DNA from: an uncultured Verrucomicrobiota bacterium
Lineage (GTDB): Bacteria; Verrucomicrobiota; Kiritimatiellia; RFP12; UBA3636
NCBI GenBank assembly: GCA_946534745.1
Contig: CAMNDA010000365.1
Location: 1-11,944 of the forward strand
DNA length: 11,944 nucleotides
Reading direction: 5' to 3'
In this document: one piece after another, positions 7,003-11,944 of the stretch
Position numbering within the stretch: position 1 is the first letter of the stretch
Layout of the letters: the number at the start of each line of letters is the position of its first letter
Translations under genes and position numbers: made by a program
The notes under the pieces: model-generated
What the model saw: the letters and a program-made list of their open reading frames with translations, nothing else
Database searches by the model: none
Told to the model about the DNA's origin: nothing

Positions 7003-7011
7003 CGCGGTCCG

Positions 7012-10000
7012 CTACGGTGCCGGAATCTCGACACCCAATTCCTCGAGTTTCGCGCGGGCGAATGCGTCGGGGGTCATCTCGCCGTTTTTGGCCTGGGCGA
7101 CAATGAGTCCCGGTGGAACCGGAAAGCCCATCTTTTCGGAAAGAACGCGACTCAGTTCCAGGACGGAGGCGGGAATCGCGGCGGGGTCGGAATCCGCCCA
7201 TCCGTCGTTCGGCAGGGGAATGCCGTCGACGATTTCAAAGACGGCTTCGCGGAAAGGAACGGCGAATCCGATGCCCGCCAGGCCCCAGCGGACGGTCGTC
7301 CTCAGGACGATGCGGTCGGCTTCGATTGCATCGCGGCCGACGGGGACGCGGAAGACGAACTCGCCGGGCGGTTCGGGAAGGTATCTGTGCCGAAAATACG
7401 ACCAGGAAAGCTCCTGCAGGACGGGGAACCAGCCCGGCTGCCCGGCGACCGGGCCGAACGGCGTTTCCGGGAGTACCGTCTCGAAGCCGTTCTCCGTGCG
7501 GTTCTCCGCCCGGACGGTCGTCCGGATCGCGCGGGCGCCGGTTCCGTCGGCGAAGGTCTCGACGAGGCCGGTGTAGTTCGTTGCGGCGACCGTCACGACG
7601 AGTTCGCCCGCCGACCGGTCGCGCTCGATCCGGCATTCGGGCGGAGAATGGTACTCGTACCCGGATTCTTTCGCGGCGGGGTCGGCGCGAATGCCGCGGA
7701 GCCGGACGAGTTTCCCGGTCGGGGCGAACCGCGCGGCGTCGAGGGCGAACCGCAGCGGTGCCCCGCCGGACGGAGGCAGGCGGCGAAAGAGCGCGGAGTC
7801 GCGCAGGCCGTCGATCACCGCGCGCGACGGTGCGGCGGGGTCGGGAAGCGGTTCGACGACGCACGCGGGAACGCCCAGTCCATCGACCTCGACAATCCAG
7901 TCGCCTCCTCCGTCCGGGGCGCTGACTTCGCAGCGGACCGGCTCTCCGTCGGCGCCGCCCTCGGCCGCAAAGACGGGATCGCCGTCCGGCTCTTCCGGTT
8001 CTTCGAAGGGGCAGTCGCGTTCCGAACGGGCGAAGACGAGCCACGTCCCGTCAAGCGGGATTTCGCGCGCCGGTCCGCCTCCGCGCGGAACGGCGCGCAG
8101 AACCAGTTCGGCGGCGTCCGAGGCCCGGAGCCCGGCCCGTCCGTCGACCGCGGACACGGCGACTTCGACCGAGTTCGTCCCGGGACCGAGCACGACCCGC
8201 GGGACCTCGCCGATGAAGGACACGTCGGAATCGTTGCGGACGTCGATGGTCTGTCCGTTCACGGAAACCGCGGCGATGCCGTGGATCGGGCCGAGGCGGA
8301 GTTCGAACCGCTCCGCGCCCGCGAACACGGCTTCGTCCAGTTCGAATCCCCGGAACCATCCGGCTGACTTCCCCGCGCCGTCCGGAAGTTCCGCGTCCGG
8401 CGCGAGGGGAAGGACGACCGGCGTCCACGACGGATCCGGCAGCACGGAGAAACCGGACGTGCGCACCAGGACGTTCGTTCCCCAGTTCCACCGCGATTTC
8501 GTTTCCGGCCAGAGGACGTGACCCCACACGGAGAACTCGTAATACCGGCGCTCGAGACGGCCGCCAAAGAACGACATTTCCAACCGCTCCCGGAAACCAT
8601 CCGGACGCGGGACGATCCAGCGTAGCGGCGCTGCGTCCGGTCCGGGAAGAAGAAGATGGTAGAATTCCGGATCGTAGTGTTCCCGATGGAAGCGACCGAT
8701 TTGGTCTTCCGAGAAAACCACACCGGAAAACACGCCGCCGGACTCGAAGCCTGGATCGGTTTTTGCGTAGACCAAAGTGTTCATGCCGACCGTTCGATAC
8801 CGCTTGGACCGGTGGACAAACGCGAGGACGGGACGATCGCCGCCGATGCGGACGGATGCGACGAGGTTCGTTCCTTCGACGCGCGCCTCGAGAAGGAGCG
8901 GCGGCGGTTCGGGCGCGTCGGGGGCGGGTTTCGGTGCGGCGTGGGGGTGTCGGCGCGCCTTTGCTTCGTCCCGTGGCGGAGGCGCGGGGTCGGACGGCGT
9001 CACAGTTCCCTCCGCAAGCCGCGCGACGATTTCGTCCACCGAGCGGCACGCGAGAAGGACGTCGCGCCGGACGACGGACACCGTCGGGACGAGCGGCGCG
9101 GAACCGTCCGCCGGCATCGGGATCTCCCAGTCGCAAAGGGGATGGTCGCAGCACGCGATGCCTCCGTCCCCGGACATCGGATCCATCATCCGTAGATAGC
9201 CCTCTTCGAGCGGAACACCCGGACCGTCGGGTTCCGCCCGGACGCGAGCCGGGCGGAATTCCGCGTCGCAGAACAGGAAGAGGTCCTCGTCGGACACGTT
9301 GACGAGGGTCGCGCGCGCGACGCCTTCGCCCTCCTTCGGCAGCCGGACGTGGATGCAAACGCCCGGAGCTGCGAAGTGGGCGGGATCGGAAAGCCTGCCG
9401 TCCGCGGCGACGGTCTCCGCCTCGAAGGGACGGGAGAGGAACAGCCCGCCTTCGTCGCGGAACGAGACCGGAACCCGGACCTCGACGCGCTCCGACGACA
9501 AACGTTCGCCCGGCTCCAGGTCGCGGATCGGGAACGTGAGCGGTTCCGCGCCGCCGGGACGGAGGACGCGCTCCCGGACTGAACGGCGCGGCTCCTGCGG
9601 TTCGGGCCCGAACGGATGGTTCCGCAACCAGGCGACGGCCTCGGTCTGCCACCAGCGGCGCGTTTCCGCCGTCACGAACGAGCGAAGGAGCGTCTCTCCT
9701 TCCGGAGCGTCGGACGTTTCGACCAGAAGCGGAAACGGATTGGGATTGGAAAGGGAAACGAGAAGACCTTCGGAATCGCGCCGGACCGCGCATTCGGGGG
9801 GAAGGATCTCCGCCGCGCGAGCGGAAGGGGAACCGGCGTCTCCGCGGCCTTCCAGCCCGCGGATGCGGAGCAGGCCGCCCGTCGGCGCGAGTGTGTCCGC
9901 GGAGAACCAAGTCTCCGCGGAAACGTCCGGCCCCGGGAGGCGCAGCATCCATTCCGCGTCGCCGGGAAGGGCGTCGAGGCGGACGAGTTCCGCGCGCGAC

Positions 10001-10344
10001 GGCGCAGCGGGGTCGTCGAGCGGGACGACGTCGAAGGCCGGACGGCCGCTTGCGTCCGCGACGAGGAGCGCGACCGCGGCCGGCTCCCGCTCCTTCTCCG
10101 CCCGCCACCACGCCTCCAGCGCGCGGGCGGCGGGATTGTCCGGCGACGGCTTCGGCGGCGACGGCACCAGGTTCGGGTTCGGCTCGCCCAGGAACGGATT
10201 GGGCGGATCGTCCTCCCCAGTCGCGCCGTCGCCGGCGTCCGTGACGGATTCGAGAACCACCGGCTCCTTCGTGGCGGGGTCTTCCCCCCACGCCGGCGCG
10301 GCGGCGAGGACAAGGAGGACAAGAAGAAAGGGGAGGCGTTTCAT
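7012..10344 (-). CDS. Large exported protein with duplicated domain and GH2-like beta-sandwich
   Basis: The product is 1110 residues, complete. The ATG at 10342-10344 is chosen because it starts a good signal peptide, MKRLPFLLVLLVLAAAPAWG then EDPAT; a GTG 36 bases upstream would add a poor N-terminus. Residues 40-72 are a Pro/Gly/Asp-rich linker. A domain at about 94-314 is repeated at 818-1041 (shared PLxDPAAPSRA, LAPTG or FAPTG, LRIRGL or VRLRGI, PPEC followed by LLVSL or ELVVTV, and LVET). Between them lie a small Cys cluster (CCDHPLC, 398-404), a Pro-rich linker (452-482), and a beta-sandwich with GIAAVSVNGQ and LGPGTNSVEVAV (689-730), resembling sugar-binding domains of GH2 enzymes. The C-terminus is helical (NGEMTPDAFARAKLEELG). 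No catalytic motif is recognised; surface carbohydrate binding is an inference. It stands alone, convergent with gluQ. Confidence 0.83.
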   Translation of the reverse strand: MKRLPFLLVLLVLAAAPAWGEDPATKEPVVLESVTDAGDGATGEDDPPNPFLGEPNPNLVPSPPKPSPDNPAARALEAWWRAEKEREPAAVALLVADASGRPAFDVVPLDDPAAPSRAELVRLDALPGDAEWMLRLPGPDVSAETWFSADTLAPTGGLLRIRGLEGRGDAGSPSARAAEILPPECAVRRDSEGLLVSLSNPNPFPLLVETSDAPEGETLLRSFVTAETRRWWQTEAVAWLRNHPFGPEPQEPRRSVRERVLRPGGAEPLTFPIRDLEPGERLSSERVEVRVPVSFRDEGGLFLSRPFEAETVAADGRLSDPAHFAAPGVCIHVRLPKEGEGVARATLVNVSDEDLFLFCDAEFRPARVRAEPDGPGVPLEEGYLRMMDPMSGDGGIACCDHPLCDWEIPMPADGSAPLVPTVSVVRRDVLLACRSVDEIVARLAEGTVTPSDPAPPPRDEAKARRHPHAAPKPAPDAPEPPPLLLEARVEGTNLVASVRIGGDRPVLAFVHRSKRYRTVGMNTLVYAKTDPGFESGGVFSGVVFSEDQIGRFHREHYDPEFYHLLLPGPDAAPLRWIVPRPDGFRERLEMSFFGGRLERRYYEFSVWGHVLWPETKSRWNWGTNVLVRTSGFSVLPDPSWTPVVLPLAPDAELPDGAGKSAGWFRGFELDEAVFAGAERFELRLGPIHGIAAVSVNGQTIDVRNDSDVSFIGEVPRVVLGPGTNSVEVAVSAVDGRAGLRASDAAELVLRAVPRGGGPAREIPLDGTWLVFARSERDCPFEEPEEPDGDPVFAAEGGADGEPVRCEVSAPDGGGDWIVEVDGLGVPACVVEPLPDPAAPSRAVIDGLRDSALFRRLPPSGGAPLRFALDAARFAPTGKLVRLRGIRADPAAKESGYEYHSPPECRIERDRSAGELVVTVAATNYTGLVETFADGTGARAIRTTVRAENRTENGFETVLPETPFGPVAGQPGWFPVLQELSWSYFRHRYLPEPPGEFVFRVPVGRDAIEADRIVLRTTVRWGLAGIGFAVPFREAVFEIVDGIPLPNDGWADSDPAAIPASVLELSRVLSEKMGFPVPPGLIVAQAKNGEMTPDAFARAKLEELGVEIPAP
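7222..7893 (-). repeat. C-terminal copy of duplicated protein domain
   Basis: This encodes residues 818-1041 of the large exported protein. It aligns with residues 94-314 through GxPAxxVxPLxDPAAPSRA, APTGxLxRxRG, PPECxxxRD and LVET. DNA identity is still visible locally: CGCGCGACGGTGCGGCGGGG at 7821-7840 matches the other copy at 9993-10012 with only two mismatches, so the duplication is real and fairly recent or homogenised. Confidence 0.7.
8140..8367 (-). other. GH2-like sugar-binding beta-sandwich domain
   Basis: Residues 660-735 (SAGWFRGFELDEAVF ... LRLGPIHGIAAVSVNGQ ... LGPGTNSVEVAV) follow the pattern of the N-terminal jelly-roll domain of GH2 enzymes. That pattern is a strand pair, then 'xHGxAxVxVNG', then 'LxPGxNxxxVxV'. 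The assignment rests on pattern memory; no GH2 catalytic barrel follows it. Confidence 0.45.
9403..10065 (-). repeat. N-terminal copy of duplicated protein domain
   Basis: This encodes residues 94-314 of the large exported protein and is the partner of the copy at 7222-7893. The strongest shared segment is DPAAPSRA (residues 111-118 versus 835-842). Confidence 0.7.
10270..10308 (-). repeat. Leader cassette shared with the gene at the left edge
   Basis: Read on the minus strand, 10291-10308 is identical to + strand 21-38 (18 nt) and 10270-10284 is identical to 45-59 (15 nt). The 6 nt between them differ. The stretch covers the signal-peptide cleavage site and the first five mature residues (EDPAT). 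Confidence 0.7.
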
Positions 10345-10383
10345 CGCGAGAGATTCCGGGGGATGGACGGAGGATTCCACCCC

Positions 10384-10389
10384 GTTATA
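10384..10389 (-). promoter_or_regulatory. Candidate -10 box of the large exported protein gene
   Basis: TATAAC on the minus strand matches the consensus at 5 of 6 positions. The site 17 nt upstream (AAGAAA) is a poor -35. Transcription would begin near 10377, giving a leader of about 33 nt with no clear Shine-Dalgarno. Confidence 0.4.
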
Positions 10390-10475
10390 CGATTCTCGCG
10401 GGGCGGTTTCTTAGGGCGTTCCGATTTTGGGGCACGAACGCAGCGCTGGGCGACGGCCGATGCGCGGCGGACGGA

Positions 10476-10489
10476 GGCGCGTATGCGCC
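10476..10489. other. Small inverted repeat downstream of dnaN
   Basis: GGCGC-GTAT-GCGCC is a perfect 5-bp stem with a 4-nt loop, 24 nt past the dnaN stop. No T-run follows on either strand, so an intrinsic terminator cannot be claimed. The rest of the 10390-10512 spacer shows nothing else. Confidence 0.3.
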
Positions 10490-10512
10490 CCGTTCGCCGC
10501 GCGAAGCCGCAA

Positions 10513-11613
10513 TTACACGCGCAGCGGCATGATGACGTAGAGGAACGTCGTGTCGTCCTTGATGAGGCCGGGGGACGAGGAGTTGTTCAGCTCGATCGTC
10601 ACCTCGTCGCTCGTCAGGTTGCGCAGCGGCTCCAGGACGTATTCCGGGTTGAAGATCGTCGTGAGCGCCGGGCCGTCGTACTTCACGGTCACGGTGTCCG
10701 TCGCTTCGTCCACGTCCGGCGCGGTGACCTGGACGGTGAGCAGGTTGTTCTCGAAGACGAGCCGCATCGCGTTCGTGGTCGGCGTCGTGGAGACGTTGAT
10801 GCGGCGCAGTGTCGCGATGAGCTCCTCGCGGTTCACGCGGATCTTGTTGTCGCAGTCGCTGAAGACCACCTGCTTGTAGTTCGGGTAGACGCCGTTGAGC
10901 AGCTTCGAGCTGAAGAACATCTCGCCGAACTCGAAGATGACCTGCGTGTCCTTGAGCGTCACCTTGAGCGGACCCTCGTCGCCGAGCGAGCGGAGCAGCT
11001 CCGCGACGGTACGCGGGGCAAGGACGACGTCCTTGGCGTTCTCCGGCGGAAACTCCGCCTCGGCCCAGCACAGCGCCAGGCGGCGGCCGTCGGTCGCGAC
11101 GCAGGTGAGGCGCCCTTCGGCGAACGAGAGCAGCAGGCCCGTGAGCACCGGGCGCGCGGCGTCGTCCGTCGCGGCAGCGTAGGAGGTCTTGCGGAGCATC
11201 TCCTTCACGACGCCCTGGTCGAGCTGGAACGAGAGCCCGTCCTCCGCCGTCGGGATCTTCGGGAACTCGCGCGCGGCGATGCCCGTGATCTTGGAGCGGT
11301 AGGAGCCGCACGTCATGCGGACGGCGTCGGCCTGCTTCGGGTCGGAGGCGATCTCGACGATCTGGTCGGAGAGCTCGCGGACGATCGACGTGAGGCGCTT
11401 CACCGGGAGCGTGATCTCGCCCGGCTCGAGCACCTCGGCCTTGCACGTGTAGCGCTTCGTGATCGTGAAGTCCGTCGTCGTGAACGACAGGTTCTCCCCC
11501 TCGGCCGAGACGAGGACGTTGGAGAGCACCGGCAGCGTGACGCGCGCCCCGACGACGCCTTGCACGGCGTTGAGGGCCTCGAGCAGGTTCGACTTGTGGA
11601 GCTTGAACTTCAT
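10513..11613 (-). CDS. dnaN: DNA polymerase III beta sliding clamp
   Basis: The ring-shaped clamp tethers replicative polymerase and other factors to DNA. The product has 366 residues, the usual family length. It starts MKFKLHKSNLLEALNAVQGV and has the family marks PVLSNVLV in domain 1, then PVLTGLLL and CVATDGRRLA in domain 2. The C-terminal YVIMPLRV lines the partner-binding pocket (YVVMPMRL in E. coli). The ATG at 11613 matches the conserved N-terminus. It is transcribed leftward from a spacer with DnaA-box-like repeats. It has its own promoter and no recF or gyrB follows, since the next gene belongs to the unrelated exported protein. I see no damage or unusual residues. Confidence 0.97.
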   Translation of the reverse strand: MKFKLHKSNLLEALNAVQGVVGARVTLPVLSNVLVSAEGENLSFTTTDFTITKRYTCKAEVLEPGEITLPVKRLTSIVRELSDQIVEIASDPKQADAVRMTCGSYRSKITGIAAREFPKIPTAEDGLSFQLDQGVVKEMLRKTSYAAATDDAARPVLTGLLLSFAEGRLTCVATDGRRLALCWAEAEFPPENAKDVVLAPRTVAELLRSLGDEGPLKVTLKDTQVIFEFGEMFFSSKLLNGVYPNYKQVVFSDCDNKIRVNREELIATLRRINVSTTPTTNAMRLVFENNLLTVQVTAPDVDEATDTVTVKYDGPALTTIFNPEYVLEPLRNLTSDEVTIELNNSSSPGLIKDDTTFLYVIMPLRV

Positions 11614-11628
11614 GGCTTGTTCACACGG

Positions 11629-11642
11629 CTCTTCTGGAAGAG
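11629..11642 (-). promoter_or_regulatory. Palindrome in the dnaN leader
   Basis: CTCTTC and GAAGAG surround a 2-nt centre about 16-29 nt before the dnaN start codon. It could be a protein-binding site or a small leader hairpin; the effect is unknown. Confidence 0.3.
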
Positions 11643-11666
11643 TCTCTTTTGTGTTGTTGAAAAGGA

Positions 11667-11695
11667 GTCGTAGCAGAGGGACGGAGGACTGTCGA
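11667..11695 (-). promoter_or_regulatory. Candidate dnaN promoter
   Basis: On the minus strand TCGACA (11690-11695) is separated by 17 nt from TACGAC (11667-11672), which is preceded by an extended TGC. The start would fall near 11660, giving a leader of about 46 nt. The -35 overlaps a TCTTCGACA box-like 9-mer, so initiator protein binding could control dnaN. Confidence 0.45.
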
Positions 11696-11894
11696 AGACC
11701 TGCCTATCTCGTTGAAAGAAGGAGAGTTGTGCTGTCGACAACATGTTCGGATCGGTTCGATGTTCGGTCGGTTCGCGGCGGGTTGTCGACAGGGGCGGCC
11801 GGGATCGACAGGTTGCGAACCGTTTGTTCCGGCTTGTCGACAGGGTTTTCGACACCCGCCGCGCCGCCTTCCCGCGTGGCTCTCAACGGCGCGC

Positions 11895-11900
11895 TATGAT
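11895..11900 (+). promoter_or_regulatory. -10 box of a rightward gene
   Basis: TATGAT matches the -10 consensus at 5 of 6 positions; no good -35 lies upstream. The two plus-strand 9-mers at 11834-11854 sit about 41-60 nt upstream, where an initiator could regulate the promoter. Confidence 0.4.
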
Positions 11901-11917
11901 GCCCGAATCCCCACCCG

Positions 11918-11944
11918 ATGTCAAGCACGGAATCGCGCGCGCGA
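11918..11944 (+). CDS. Possible start of a rightward gene (dnaA?), truncated by window edge
   Basis: ATG at 11918 opens a frame (MSSTESRAR) that runs off the window, 17 nt after the TATGAT box. That spacing resembles the 15 nt seen at the 1590 gene. Nine codons cannot identify a product. Its place divergent from dnaN and behind a box cluster makes dnaA the leading guess. A start at the ATGATG of 11896 is less likely because it overlaps the -10 box. Confidence 0.25.

Larger units (their letters stand above)
11614..11917. other. oriC: Candidate replication origin: cluster of DnaA-box-like 9-mers
   Basis: This 304-nt spacer has no gene but many related 9-mers. TTGTCGACA occurs exactly three times: minus strand 11733-11741, plus strand 11783-11791 and 11834-11842. 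Near matches are TTTTCGACA (+, 11846-11854), TCTTCGACA (-, 11690-11698), TTTTCAACA (-, 11655-11663) and TTGTTCACA (+, 11617-11625). The last is a near-canonical DnaA box. The patch 11641-11663 is relatively T/A-rich and could serve for unwinding. Next to dnaN this is the classic place for oriC. Binding by DnaA is inferred; the central G in TTGTCGACA is unusual for a DnaA box, so another palindrome-binding regulator is possible. Confidence 0.5.

Noticed and set aside
8051..10291. Long minus-strand frame within the large exported gene
   Set aside because: It is Arg-rich and overlaps the recognised frame that has signal peptide and duplicated domains, so it is a shadow.
10345..10380. GTG at 10380 as start of the large exported protein
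   Set aside because: It would put 12 polar residues before the signal peptide; the ATG at 10344 begins a standard MKR leader.
10476..10489. Intrinsic terminator for dnaN
   Set aside because: The stem is short and no T-run follows.
9616..11673. Long + strand frame opposite dnaN
   Set aside because: It is antisense to dnaN and to the exported gene, rich in Arg/Glu/Val, and has no recognisable motif.
11704..11928. Minus-strand 74-codon frame upstream of dnaN
   Set aside because: It covers the 9-mer cluster and the rightward promoter, has no ribosome site and resembles nothing; it is probably chance.

Overview
The window comes from a GC-rich bacterial chromosome (most genes read as strongly GC3-biased; spacers are more AT-rich). 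It carries housekeeping genes (dnaN, gluQ), a sigma-54 activator and several exported proteins with ordinary Sec signal peptides. The taxonomic signal is weak. The long, poorly characterised exported proteins, near-leaderless promoters and a REP-type hairpin suggest a Verrucomicrobiota/Kiritimatiellota-like (PVC) organism, but that is an impression only. No tRNA, rRNA, CRISPR array or transposase gene was found.

Layout. (1) 1-1322, +: 3' part of an unrecognised exported protein; the window opens inside its signal peptide. (2) 1323-1589: purine-rich spacer ending in a TTGACA promoter. (3) 1590-4408, +: a three-gene unit of two related five-helix membrane proteins followed by an exported papain-fold (C39-like) cysteine peptidase. 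(4) 4405-5805, -: an NtrC-type sigma-54 response regulator, convergent with the peptidase; both genes stop on the same CTAG. (5) 5806-6012: divergent spacer with a TTGACA/TAGACT promoter for the regulator, a REP-like hairpin and an extended -10 promoter for gluQ. (6) 6013-7002, +: gluQ. (7) 7012-10344, -: a 1110-residue exported protein with an internally duplicated domain around a GH2-like beta-sandwich. (8) 10513-11613, -: dnaN, the replication clamp. (9) 11614-11917: spacer with a cluster of TTGTCGACA-type 9-mers resembling DnaA boxes, and at the right edge a promoter and possible start of a rightward gene, plausibly dnaA. This spacer is the best candidate for a replication origin.

How the genes relate. 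Three themes stand out. The compact membrane-pair plus peptidase operon has no partner that I recognise and may be an undescribed envelope or secretion system. The incomplete first gene and the 1110-residue gene share a near-identical stretch of DNA across the signal-peptide cleavage site, so they probably belong to one exported family, or share a mobile leader cassette. Several promoters place the start codon almost at the predicted transcription start: 7 nt separate the -10 hexamer from ATG at both gluQ and the regulator gene, which implies leaderless mRNAs.
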